DNA of 64,000 nt from the NCBI GenBank assembly GCA_029706075.1, contig JAINUG010000004.1:2327547-2391546 (forward strand), written 5' to 3'. The notes beneath the pieces were generated by a model. The model saw only the letters and a list, made by a program, of their open reading frames with translations. It was not told the origin of the DNA and searched no databases. Below are positions 54,083-64,000 of the stretch, piece after piece. Numbering within the stretch: position 1 is the stretch's first letter; every line of letters starts with the position of its first letter. Source of the DNA: Aldrovandia affinis (Eukaryota > Chordata > Actinopteri > Notacanthiformes > Halosauridae). The position numbers were made by a program, and so were the translations under genes.

Positions 54083-54980
54083 GGCAGGATTCGATGGCAG
54101 CCCATAGGGTGCGCCACTGCACCACAGACAAGTGTTATAGTTAGATCAGGGGTGAGAAAGGAGGGCCGTATCCATTTCCGGATTTCAGGCTGACTTCTGA
54201 CTTTCAATCATTTGTGTAAACTGATATTTTAGCTGCATTCATTAAAAAGATAATGGATGCTAGCTGAAGACCGTTCTCGTGTCCCTATATGAAACGTATT
54301 AAATGAACCGGCATTGGTGTATACAGCTAATTAGCAAATTGATACCTGTATACACCCCCTCTAGATGCAGTCACCTATTATGTAGTCATGGAAGAACAAT
54401 GATGTGACTGGAAATAAAACCATGCCAAACAAGATTGCAGAGCCACCGTGATAAGATTTGTCTGCCAAAGAAGCCAAAACCATGGTGTTTACAACGCTAA
54501 AACAAAAGCCAAACTCTGAATGCCCTCAATAATTCTTGTTTTTAATCAAGCTGCCAACTGGCACTTCGTACAACAATCTAGTCACCAAGGAAGCATAAAT
54601 ATGACTATTTCTGCTCAGAAATGAGTCCACCTTACTATTTTAAATTAAAATGTGTGTTTTGTTAAGTTGATACGATTCCAGTCGGCTTTTCAATCCCACA
54701 AGTGGCATCAGTGACAAACCTGGCAGCCCTGGTGACAAAGCCTGTTGATAAATGTGCAAGACAGGCCCAAGACGGATCCAAGATGGGTCCACAGCCCATG
54801 TACACTACAAATAGCAGGAACGCCACCTAGTGTTAAAACTGAGACTATGAAGCTGAAATAGAATCAATTTAAGTGCACTGTAAATTCACCTACATATTAA
54901 AAATAAATTCTAAAAAAATGCCATTTTTTATTGAAGTGTTGAGAGACAAAAGCAGAGAGGAAAATATATGGCTAATTTAT
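54083..54980. other. No recognised gene
   Basis: AT-rich; no repeat or exon recognised. Confidence 0.4.
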
Positions 54981-55386
54981 ACATGTAACTGGCAAAATAA
55001 AGAAAACACATAAAGGGCCAGTTTCCCGTTCAGGGCTTAAATTAAATCAGGACTAGGCTAATTCTACTTAAATTAATCCACACTAAACAAATGGCTTTCT
55101 GAGACGTTGCTTAACTTCAGATTATTTAGTTCTAGACTACAGAGTCTTAGACTAAGGTAATCAAGGAAGAGAAAACATTTCGCAAATCATCTTTTTTCGC
55201 GGAAGCCCAACCGGTCCACGGTTAGATTAACGTTTTCTTCATGTGCACATGGTGCTAAAGTGAGGATGCTGTAAAAGGACCAAATCATCTTTTGCCCAAT
55301 TAGATTAACGATGGAATACTTCTGCCGTGGACATAAACATTATGCAGTGTGTGGAACTGGAGTTAAACACCTGACCCAACCAAAGA

Positions 55387-56397
55387 ATGGACAAAGGCAA
55401 AAGAAAACGTTCAAAGAATTTCAGTGGAATTGAAAAGACCCTCTTAAAGGAAATTGTGTTAAAGTACCCTATAATTGAGAACAAACAGCATGATTCAGGA
55501 ACAGAAAACAACAAGAAGAATTCATGGACTGCTATTTTGAATGAATTCAACTCGAATGAAAAAATAACCAACCGGACACTCCAACAACTTCAGGAAAGAT
55601 TATTTATTGTTGGCCCAATGTTACAAATCAGTCACTTTGAAATGTATGTTTTCTTATGTAACATAACAGGGTGGGTCCTAAATGTATTGTATGTGCACAG
55701 AAATGTAACATAAACAATATAGACAGAACTGCTAATACAATTTCTATATTGTCTTTCAAAGGTCCTGTGGAAAAACATCAAAATAAACTTGAAAAAAACA
55801 ACTGCTGTTGCTCGTAGGGAGCGTTTCAAGACAGGTGGGGGACCCCCAGTTAGACCAGAGATGGATGAGTTGGGGGACTTGTTGACTGGGATTATTGAAA
55901 GCCAGCAACCCTTGGAAGGTATCCGAGATGATGACCATTTGGACAGTGCAGGTGGGGGACCATTCCAATACTCATTTGGTAGGATAGCATGTGCTATCCC
56001 ACTCAATATATAATGTTAGTCATCTCTTGCATTCTCATAATAAAAATGATAATGACCTCAACTCTTGAACCCTTCTCAAATCTAATACAACAATACTTTT
56101 CTAGAAGAAGATGACCTGATCTTGACCCAGATCTTGGATGGGCCGGGGCAGAGTAGATCAGCCCACGACATCTCCAGCAGCAGCCAGCAGCCAGCAGCAG
56201 CCAACGTCTCTAACCCAGGCAGCCGGACAAGGGGGAAAAGGCTGACCATTCATGAGAAACTTGCCATAGAATTCCATGAGTGTAAATTACAATATTTAAA
56301 AGAAGAACATGAGGTCAAGATGAAAATCATTCATTTTGAGTTGTCTATGAAGGAGGAGGAGAGAGACATGAAGCGGCAGCAGTATCAATGTTCTTGA
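55387..56397 (+). pseudogene. Harbinger Myb/SANT-like DNA-binding protein, split gene
   Basis: Exon 1 (55387-55593): MDKGKRKRSKNFSGIEKTLL, KEIVLKYPIIE and RTLQQLQ, a Myb/SANT-like domain of the NAIF1/MSANTD type. Exon 2 (55762-55978): VLWKNIKINLKKTTAVARRE, RFKTGGGPP. Exon 3 (56105-56397): EEDDLILTQILDGPG to a coiled, charged C-terminus (YLKEEHEVKMKIIHFELSMK) and TGA. The expected donor of exon 1 reads CAG|GAAAGA, so its GT is lost. The other junctions are GT-AG and in frame. Such proteins carry the transposase to the nucleus and the transposon ends. Confidence 0.8.
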
Positions 56398-56470
56398 TGT
56401 GCCTTTGTGAATAAAAAACATTTGTTACCAATCCATGCCAATCACTTATGTATCACTCAAGATACATTTG

Positions 56471-57218
56471 TTATGAGAAGTGCTGCAAAGCAAAAGTATC
56501 TCTGTAAGCAAGTCCATTTCTGTCATTGGCTGCCTCAGCCATGGGAACATGTGGGTCATTGTCATCTTCAGTATGAGGGTCTGGGCAGCCATGCTGTTTG
56601 AGATAATTATGAAGCACTGCTGTTGCAATAATGACAATGCAGCATCTTCTTGGTTCGAAATGCAATGTGTTTCTGAGACACTGGAAACGATTCTTCCATA
56701 TACCAAACATGCGCTCTACTAGCCCTCGGGTGTGGATATGAGCTTGGTTGTAGCGCTGTTGCTCAGGTCTGACTGGAGGAAGATAGGGGGTGAACAAGAA
56801 GTTTGTCTGTGCACACCTACTGTCACCAAGTATGATTCCACTATGTTTTCCCGCTTCAAACTGAGCATACAAAGAGGAGTTTGGGAAAATCCTTGAGTCA
56901 TGAGTTGATTGCACACAGTTGATTCACCAGACAAATCCCCTGTTTCATGATAGAAGGTTCCACATGCCAAAACCCCAAGTTGATAAGTACTTGTAAGGAA
57001 GGAGGGATAGGGGTTCCCCTTACTGAGTCACATGAAAGCTTTGGCTGAAGCAAACAAATTATTTCAGCTGCATTGTCTTTGTACATACGGAAATGGTCAC
57101 AAAAATGTATGTCATCAAAATCATTCAGTGGGTTACTCCTGTCCATAAGCAACCTTCTTTCTGGTCTTGGTGGTGGTCTTTGATCATCATTGAAATAGTC
57201 AAGGTAATCCATTTTCAT
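56471..57218 (-). pseudogene. HARBI1-like transposase, frameshifted and internally deleted
   Basis: The N-terminal piece (57218-56898) has MDYLDYFNDDQRPPPRPERR, DIHFCDHFRMYKDNAAEIIC and LQVLINLGFW. A frameshift follows. The C-terminal piece (56914-56471) has FEAGKHSGIILGDSRCAQTN, NQAHIHTRGLVERMFGIWKN and CIVIIATAVLHNYLKQ, i.e. the second catalytic Asp (GDS) and the Glu (VERMFG). The part that should contain the first catalytic Asp is missing, which shortens the protein by roughly 100 residues. Confidence 0.85.
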
Positions 57219-57959
57219 CTATTGTCAAGGTGAACCATGAGGCAAACAGCCTTTAATCTGAAGTTAAACCTGCCTCTGGCCAGGTTTAATTTAAGCCTTC
57301 ATTTAGATCTGGATGACCTCTAATCTTCCTTCTGGAAATCTGATTGTTCAAATCAAGACTAGTCCAAGTTTAAAATGTGATTTAGTCTACGACTAGGCTT
57401 AATCTCTGTACGGGAAACCGGCCCAAAGTGTCTTAATCTGGCTTTGGGCCAAAACACGCTGGCAGAACTGCTTCAATGTGCCTTGGCATAGATTCTATAA
57501 TTGTCTGGAACTCTATTGTAGGGTTGCAACACCATTCTTCCATGAGAAATTCCATAATTTGGTGTTTTATTGATGGTGGTGGAAAACACTGTCTCAGGCG
57601 CTGCTCCAGAATCTCCCATAAATGGTCAATCGGGTTGAGATCTGGTCATTGAGACCACCGTGACATATGGTTTACATCGTTTTCACGTTTATCAAACCAT
57701 TTAGTGACCACTCGTGCCCTGTGGTTGGGGGCATTGTCATCCTGGAAGAGACCACTGCCATCAGGATACAAATGCTTCACCATAGGATTAAGGTGATCAC
57801 TCTGAATGACTTTGTATTTATTGGGGTTTCCCTTGCCCTCTAAGGGGTTGAGTGGATCGAAACGATGGTAGGAAAATGCAACCCACACCATAACAGAGCT
57901 GCCAGAACCCTACATTCATTCAAGTGTTTCCTTTATTTTGGCAGTCACCTGTATTTTCT

Positions 57960-58690
57960 ATAAAGTATTTAGCACAGGGATACATTGCTCTTATACCGTA
58001 GCAAAGTTAAACTCTGTGGGGTTTTTTGTCGGGAGGATAAGTTAAAATTCATATTTCCCTTTACGTTGTTTTGGATTTTTATGGGGGGACGAACCAATAA
58101 TTGACTATTGTAGGAAGCTGCAGTTCTCTAAACCACCGTAAGATGGAGACACACACGCAATGATAAAAATCACACTATCACGATAATTCTACTGCTTAAG
58201 TGTAGCCAGGGTCTTTTATAACTGGCGTTGTCGTCATGATATAGATTGATTTGCAAATTATTTTTTCCTAACAGAAAATCTGATTCTAATTTATGGTTTT
58301 ACTCTGAAACTGGCTTAGCAACTGCCTTAACCAATGAAGAGGCTTGTTTCACGTGGATCAATTCCATGCACGACCTGCGCAGACTCAATGATGGCGCACC
58401 TGAATATCTGTGCGCGCTATCAAAGCAATCCGATATTATTACTGCATGAATCCCTGAACCTGAATATTTAAATGTCTGGGTATTTGTATTATGCACTCTA
58501 AAAAAAATAAGTTACATAGATAGGATGTCCTAAGAACACGCAATACAGTGCTGGGTCCGTATAGTACATTCCATTGGCGTGTCTGTTTGCTAACGTGATG
58601 GCTGTACAGTACTGCGTGGTCACATCTAGAATAGATGCAGTTCCCCTTTAAAACCACGATCTCGCAGCAGCGGCCTTGTGTCCCTTTAAT
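57960..58690. other. No recognised gene
   Basis: AT-rich; no exon or repeat recognised. Confidence 0.4.
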
Positions 58691-58703
58691 CTACAGGATC
58701 AGA

Positions 58704-58760
58704 AAGGTGACGTCACCTTACCCCTGAGCCGCCAGCTCCGATTGGCTGAGGGTGACGTCA
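58704..58760 (+). promoter_or_regulatory. Two full CREs and an inverted CCAAT box
   Basis: TGACGTCA occurs at 58708-58715, inside the 16-bp palindrome AAGGTGACGTCACCTT, and again at 58753-58760, 45 bp away. ATTGG (inverse CCAAT) lies between them at 58741. Such clusters are typical of cAMP/CREB/ATF-responsive promoters. The gene it would serve is not identified. Confidence 0.5.
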
Positions 58761-59078
58761 ACCTGTATTTTTTCTAAACCATGACCTCATCCTTGGTTCA
58801 TTTTAGTGCTAAAGTGCACCTTCTGTTTTCCTGGATCACTAATACCCTGTAAATGCAGATTGCTTATCTCTCCAATCTCAACCACAGCCTGTATCCCAAA
58901 CACAAGAGAAAACAACTGTTGTCATTGCTGTTTGTGTTTTGTTTTGCTTTTTCATTGCATTGCAATTTCTACAGTAACGTTACAATAAGCGCCGATCTGC
59001 CGTGCAATCTGCCCCCATAGCGCTCATACACATGATTTGTAAACATTAATATAAACGAGACAATCCCTTCTAAACGGG

Positions 59079-59134
59079 GTGCTGTATCACAAATGGAAAT
59101 TAACGCAACGGCAAAGAATGGACCGTGGAAAGGA
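59079..59134 (+). other. Possible short 5' exon
   Basis: AAAGAATGGACCGTGGAAAG|GAG is followed by GTGAGTTT, a strong donor, about 370 bp downstream of the CRE cluster. A frame starting at the ATG would give only MDRGKE before the donor. Not matched to a known gene. Confidence 0.2.
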
Positions 59135-59139
59135 GGTGA

Positions 59140-60820
59140 GTTTTATACATTTAGTTACTGCTTTAATAAGGCTCTATTTTCATCGCGCGCGCCTCGCGCA
59201 GCACAAATCTAGATTCAATATTAAACTCAACGGCTACATTCCGGGTGGTTGCGTTCTGGACGCTGCAGTAAAAACGCAGCGTGGTTGCGTGTCTCAATTG
59301 AAAATGTTACTGTAGTGATCTCGCTAGCACGGTATTTGTATTGTGGGGAAAGTACCGGCGACCCCTGAATTGCGATATTTCCAGTATCACGTTCTATGAC
59401 GAATTATGCTTACCGTAAATTATTTACCTACCTTATCCGGCGAGTTTATTCTCGAGCTACCACATCTTGTCTGATTTCTATCACCGAGGTAGGTTGATCT
59501 CTTTATCTTATTGTTTTTTTTCTCTCCTTCCAGGGTAATGATTTAGTGATCATAATTTCATCGATTTGCTTGCGTCATAATATTAGCACAGTATCCGATA
59601 TTCTCAATGGGACGTTGGTTTAATTGATAGATTAGGAAATTGGCTACGCATCAGAACGATTTGATATCGTTGCTATACTTTAAATAAATTTATACGTTTA
59701 TTTTTCACGTCTTTATAGCTGTTAGCTGAATCATTTCCTGCAAATTCCGCATGCGCGTGTTAGTATGTAGTTAACGATATTATTTGATTGAGACAGACCC
59801 TAAACCTGAAGCTTCGTTGTTTATTAATTAAACGAAAATGTGTTTTTTAACCTGTTTTATACATCAAGGTTGTTCTCAGTCTAGTGTGTTGGTGACCGTG
59901 TGTTTGGTATTACCGCATTCGTCATATGCGGCATAGAAAAAGAAACTACATTTTTCAGTAATGGCCACGAGTAGGATACTGGACAGGTCGTTCGCTCTCA
60001 CGGCTGCTGATGCGAAATGCTTGTATGTTAGCGTTCGGCATTAACCCACTCGTAGTAGATTAATTAGAATGCTGGCTCCTGATTCTTCGTCGTATTTTGA
60101 TAACATCGACACGAATCCCCGAGACATGTGCTTTGCAGTACCCCCCACGTTGTATGGTATGTTTTGGTATTACGCTATCTGCCACGAATCGTTGTGACAT
60201 TGGCAGCTTCGTTTTGCTTCACCTGATATCCCTGTCAGGCAGGGAGGAGCGGTGTTGGGACCACTTGGTTTAGAGATTGAGGTTAGGGGCCGGTGGGAAT
60301 CCAGTGGATTTTCTGCAGTGACCAGATCCCAGCCTCGACATCTCTCACACACCCGGGGTGGTCAGCTGCCGCTTATGTCACGTGGTTCCAATGTTAATCC
60401 AACATCAACACAACCATGCGGTATTTTAAAATTGTGTTAAATGGTACACTATTTTTGCTCTCTTTCTCTCACTGTCATATAACAGCAATCGATTAGATAG
60501 CCCACACTCAGCTGAATGAACAGGACCTCTTCCGCCCGAAGTCTATATAATTGTGTTGCTGCTCGGTGCAGTGGTCGGTTTTCTTCCTGACAGGAAGTCA
60601 ATGCAGGCTCGTCCGTGCGGTCCAGGTCCAGGCCTTGGCTAAATGAATTAAACCTACACATAAATCATAACATGACTAGCAACCATGGAATGGAGCAGTC
60701 GGAAATCCAGCAACAATGTAATCTAGTTCTGGTGATGTTTCTTTTGTTAAGGCGTATTTAGTTTGCTGCAGAATGATGGTTTATATAAATTGTGAGTTTA
60801 TGTAAGAAAATCCAATAAAG
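59140..60820. other. No recognised gene
   Basis: Unique-looking, moderately CpG-containing at 59150-59480 (CATCGCGCGCGCCTCGCGC). A further donor-like ACCGAG|GTAGGT is at about 59487. No coding exon recognised. Confidence 0.4.
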
Positions 60821-60822
60821 CT

Positions 60823-61289
60823 GTGGTTCTCAAACTCCTGGGGACCCACTGTGTATGCTAGTTTTTGTTACAGCCTATCTCTTAATCAATTAAGATAGTT
60901 GAAAATGTGTTCTGCTATCAATTTTTAAACTTATTTTAACGCATGGTTAATGCATGGTTGACTCGTTGCCAAGAACTCTGTCAACGAACTCTTCTTTTTC
61001 CACAAATGGTTTCGTTTCACTTTCAACGATTAGGGGCCCAGTGATTTCACCTGCCAGTATATAACTGGATCAATTAAAAAAACATTTCTGAAGGAATGTC
61101 ATATAGCACATTACAGAAAATTAGAGCATTAGTTGATCTGACTAATTTAAAGTCCTGGGATGTGAATATGGGGCATTTATTGTTCTAAAAGTGTCTAATT
61201 AACAGTTACAATTCAGAGGTTGCAATTATGGTTGGAAGAAAAACAGCATGCACAGTGGGTCCCCAGGACCGAGGGTTGGAACTTCTGCA
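60823..61289 (-). mobile_element. Non-autonomous hAT-like repeat (uninterrupted copy)
   Basis: The ends CTGGGGACCCACTGTGTATG and CATGCACAGTGGGTCCCCAG are imperfect inverted repeats. The interior, inverted, matches 15785-16740 without the MITE. Useful as the empty-site reference. Confidence 0.8.
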
Positions 61290-61570
61290 GTAGAGTAAAA
61301 CCAGTATTAACAAAAAATGCATTACAGGTCTTCAATTAATATATGGAAAAAGGGGATGCATTTTTTGATTGCAAGCTTTGTGTTTGTATTGTCTGGGGTT
61401 CAGTTAGCTAAAACATACTAGTAAATCAATTTTCTGTTACCTCATTTGATTTGACAAAGTATCAAAGTATCTATAAATAATTACTGCCATGTGACAGATA
61501 TAATTTGTGTTTAGAACTTTAGTATTTAGTATTTGTATTTTTGTTGGTTCTTTTGAATAGTTCTTTTGAA
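61290..61570. other. No recognised feature
   Basis: AT-rich spacer. Confidence 0.4.
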
Positions 61571-61571
61571 A

Positions 61572-61665
61572 CTGGTCTAGCAAACCAAATGTTGTAGGTT
61601 CGATACCTGGTTTGGGGCACTCTTGATGTGTTTAAGCAAGGCACTTTATCTGAAGTTTGGGGTAA
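61572..61665 (+). mobile_element. SINE fragment (head and start of body)
   Basis: ACTGGTCTAGCAAACCAAAT, GTAGGTTCGATACCTGG (box B) and AAGCAAGGCACTTTATCTG. No tail. Confidence 0.7.
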
Positions 61666-61669
61666 ATTT

Positions 61670-62160
61670 CCTTTAGGAATGCAAACCACCCTCAAACTGT
61701 GTCTGCCAAACTAAACAATGCAATTTAATTTAGTAATGTGGAGCAGTCATTGTGTTAACCTCTCCCTCAGTGTTCAGCTAATGATGAGCAGTCTTTATAG
61801 GCCGTGGTGTGGTGTTGAGGCAGAACGAAGTCAAGATTTCCCATCATGCTGCTTGGAAATATGCGTAGCGCTGACCCTGCACAGACCGTTAATCTCTACC
61901 GTTCCTGGGGCTTAGCCCCAATCGGATCCAAGCGTATCACGCTCATCTGGTACACAGGCGCTGAAATGGAGCATTAGAGCATCCAGACAGAATGTGGAAC
62001 TAAAGAGAAAATGATAGAAAAGTTAAAAAGAGAGGGCTTGGGGAAAAAAAGAATAGAGCTCTAAACAGTATGGCTTCACTGTCAGTTACTAAGAAAATGT
62101 TGAAACATGGCCTTTTGAAAGCATAATCAGTCTGTACTCCTGCACTGCGGTCCCTTTATG
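61670..62160. other. No recognised gene
   Basis: No exon, motif cluster or repeat recognised. Confidence 0.4.
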
Positions 62161-62162
62161 TG

Positions 62163-62515
62163 CAGGGTTGTGGCATCCATATTGGCTCTAGAATGTTGTG
62201 GTGTCCATATTGGCTCTAGAACGTAGTGGTGTCCATATTGGCTCTAAGATGTTGTAGCATCCATATTGGCTCTAGAACATTGTGGCATCCATATTGGCTC
62301 TAGAATGTTGTGGTGTCCATATTGGCTCTAGAACATAGTGGTGTCCATATTGGCTCTAAGATGTTGTAGCATCCATATTGGCTCTAGAACATTGTGGCAT
62401 CCATATTGGCTCTAGAATGTTGTGGCCTCCATATTGGCTCTAGAACGTTGTGGCATCCCTATTGGCTCTAGAATGTTGTGGCATCCATATTGGCTTTAGA
62501 ACATTGTGGTGTGGC
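62163..62515. repeat. 28-bp minisatellite, 12 copies, higher-order pattern
   Basis: Unit GTGGCATCCATATTGGCTCT followed by AGAATGTT. Twelve copies counted by the ATTGGCT core. Variant ends AATG, AACG, AGATG and AACA recur in a four-unit order. Confidence 0.95.
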
Positions 62516-62519
62516 TGAG

Positions 62520-63540
62520 GTCAGGGGACTATGGTGTCAGAAACATATTTGTTTAGTTACATCGTGGAGAGAGAACAGGCCTATTGCCACTAATCCGAGC
62601 ATCAGAAAAGCTGTGCGTTTGAGTTGTGAACAAACCTGCCCCACAGACAAAGGTGGCATTATGAAAGCAGTTAATCAGTAACCCCTGCTGATATTATTTC
62701 TTCTTGATTGCCTTGATTGTATCATTTTTCTTTAACCGTAAACCATCTTTGTATTATGTCATACTTAGCTCATGGCTGGTCCTCTAAGGCTTATGAGCTT
62801 GTGATTTTCAGAGGTGTGTTGTTCGAATTTTGAACGGGGGCGTGACTTTGGGATTTTTGCTCCATTGTCCTGCAGTGTTGCAGGAAACAAAGAGGCCTTT
62901 TCTGTCAGACACTTTTTAAATGCCTCGACCGTACTGCACACCCACTATCTGTGAACAGAGGCTAGCCACAGAACGCAGGAATACAAGGGCACCGCTCAGA
63001 AGAGATGGGCAAGGCCCATTCGAAATTATGCACAGCGGGCCCAACTGTGATGTGGCAGCGGGTCTGAGCTCGGGAAACAGCATCCGCCGTTCCTCCGGCT
63101 ACAGGATCCTGGCCGTTTCCATGGCAACCTCAGAATCTCATCCAATCCTGTTCGGTCCCCCTCCCTGCATCCTGCTCTGCACCACGGAGGGATGAAAACA
63201 GATAATTACTTTTTTTTTTTTTTTTTCTCTCTCTTTTAAAGCAAGACGAACCATCTTGGGTCCCGGACAAAAACCAAAAACGGTTGATCCACCCCCCGTT
63301 TACCACATTGAACAGGGGGCCAAGAAAGCAGAAGTGTTTCCCCACTCCTTCAGGACCCCTATGAAAAGCATGTGAGAGGGCGAGAGTGCGCTCTGCGTAA
63401 TGCCAGCGTCCCGCGTCGGTGTCTACGGTGGAGCACCTCGTTCTTCCTCTCCTCGTTTGTTCACATCCGCCCAACCCCACCCCTTTTCTTGTTGTCAGTA
63501 CGAGCCAGCGCCATTAGATGCGAGCAGCATACGGCCACTG
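62520..63540. other. No confirmed exon; GC-richer toward the right
   Basis: Poly-T at 63210-63226. The open frames at 62920-63195 and 63372-63632 have no recognised domain. The rise in CpG from 62990 suggests approach to a promoter. Confidence 0.35.
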
Positions 63541-63562
63541 TTCATGGGCAGGGGAAGTATCG

Positions 63563-63567
<5 letters not shown>

Positions 63568-63605
<38 letters not shown>

Positions 63606-63704
63606 CTGTCGGCAGGGAGCTCAGCTGTCTAACATAGGAGGGAATCTGGTGTCTGTATCGATCTGTGGGTGGAGAGCAGGAGCTGGGGTTAGCTTACCGC
63701 CCAG
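63568..63704 (+). promoter_or_regulatory. (CT)n tract and candidate noncoding first exon
   Basis: About 16 CT units at 63568-63600 are followed by GCTGTCTGTCGGCAGGGAGC and a strong donor CGCCCAG|GTAAGC at 63704/63705. A GA/CT tract before a donor in CpG-rich sequence fits a 5' UTR exon. The gene is unknown. Confidence 0.35.
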
Positions 63705-63811
63705 GTAAGCCCGCTGGGTTTATTCCTGCTGCTGTTTGGAGGGGGAGAGGGGTTGGTGGAGTGGAACGTGTATATCTCCTTTTTTATTATTCTCAAAGAA
63801 GGGAGCTTCTG

Positions 63812-63862
63812 TGTATGTGTGTGTGTGTGTGCGTGTGTGCATGCGCATGTGTGCGTGTGTTT
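63812..63862. repeat. (TG)n microsatellite
   Basis: TGTGTATGTGTGTGTGTGTG then GCGTGTGTGCATGCGCATGT. Confidence 0.9.
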
Positions 63863-63864
63863 TG

Positions 63865-64000
63865 TTAGAGATGGAGTAAAGTGGCGGGGGGGCAGAGCAG
63901 AGCCGCATCCTCCACAGCCCCATCCCCGTCCGTCTGCAGTGTGGCTCAGTCGCCGATAGCAACAGCAGGGGCGTCCATCTCCACGGCTATGCTGCCTGTT
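63865..64000 (+). other. Window edge, possible start of a coding exon
   Basis: GC-rich sequence after an acceptor-like CCGTCTGCAG|T (63939). A frame open to the end gives AQSPIATAGASISTAMLPV. Too short to identify. Confidence 0.2.

Larger units (their letters stand above)
55015..57424. mobile_element. PIF/Harbinger transposon with two genes, inactive
   Basis: Ends GGGCCAGTTTCCCG and CGGGAAACCGGCCC form 14-bp inverted repeats with one mismatch. AAA flanks both ends (55012-55014 and 57425-57427), the 3-bp duplication expected of Harbinger. It holds the classic pair: a Myb/SANT-like protein on the plus strand and a HARBI1-like transposase on the minus strand, placed tail to tail. Both are damaged. 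Confidence 0.9.
54982..57951 (-). mobile_element. Tc1-like element (family A), split by a Harbinger
   Basis: Left terminal repeat CATGTAACTGGCAAAATAAA at 54982 and right inverse TTTATTTTGGCAGTCACCTG ending at 57951. The transposase part (57430-57900, minus) has FQDDNAPNHRARVVTKWFDK and the region leading to NPIEHLW, with stops. The outer Tc1 is about 560 bp without the insertion, like the 570-bp copy at 7187-7756. Confidence 0.85.

Noticed and set aside
53763-54207. Cys/Trp-rich frames on both strands
   Set aside because: Caused by the CACAGTCCACAAACACA minisatellite.

Overview
This window looks like nuclear DNA of a ray-finned (teleost) fish. The evidence is one split vertebrate gene with GT-AG introns, fish-type tRNA-derived SINEs that share an L2-type LINE tail, many Tc1, hAT and Harbinger remnants, a chromodomain Gypsy element, and long CA/TG microsatellites. 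The species cannot be read from the sequence. There are no prokaryotic features, no rRNA and no functional tRNA.

The only confident host gene is ptpn5 (STEP, striatal-enriched protein tyrosine phosphatase), plus strand, 37948-47278. Twelve coding exons can be placed to the base. Every junction keeps frame, and they give about 534 residues: two N-terminal membrane segments, a kinase-interaction motif (KIM), a KIS region and one complete PTP domain with WPD loop, [10 protein letters not shown] signature and Q-loop. The transcript start is not resolved. A promoter-like, noncoding-exon-like stretch lies at about 33.9-34.67 kb. Gene oddities are an apparent GC-AG first intron, an in-frame duplicated splice donor inside the PTP domain, two acceptors whose tract is a TG repeat, and minisatellites in the first mapped intron and the 3' UTR.

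Region by region: 1-7.8 kb is a patchwork of Tc1, SINE, pogo-like and hAT pieces. 7.8-12.3 kb is mostly unique. 12.3-14.9 kb is a composite scar of a SINE, two oppositely oriented Tc1 copies and a LINE 3' end. 15.8-16.7 kb is a MITE inside another repeat. 18.4-22.6 kb holds MITEs, an L2-type LINE end and microsatellites. 23.45-30.51 kb is one Gypsy/Ty3 chromodomain retrotransposon on the minus strand, with both LTRs, a hAT inside its 3' LTR, a LINE-tail insertion and many inactivating breaks. 30.6-32.8 kb has two large inverted repeats, a hAT transposase fossil and another LINE end. 33.9-53 kb is ptpn5 with its introns and flank. 54.98-57.95 kb is a Harbinger element nested in a Tc1. 58.7-64 kb is largely unique, with a CRE/CCAAT cluster, a 12-copy minisatellite and possible 5' exons of a further, unidentified gene.

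I do not see a new gene system. The most informative signals are the ptpn5 splicing features and the nested transposons, whose target-site duplications (and in two cases paralogous empty sites) can be read directly. Repeat family names are from recognition of sequence, not from a database search.
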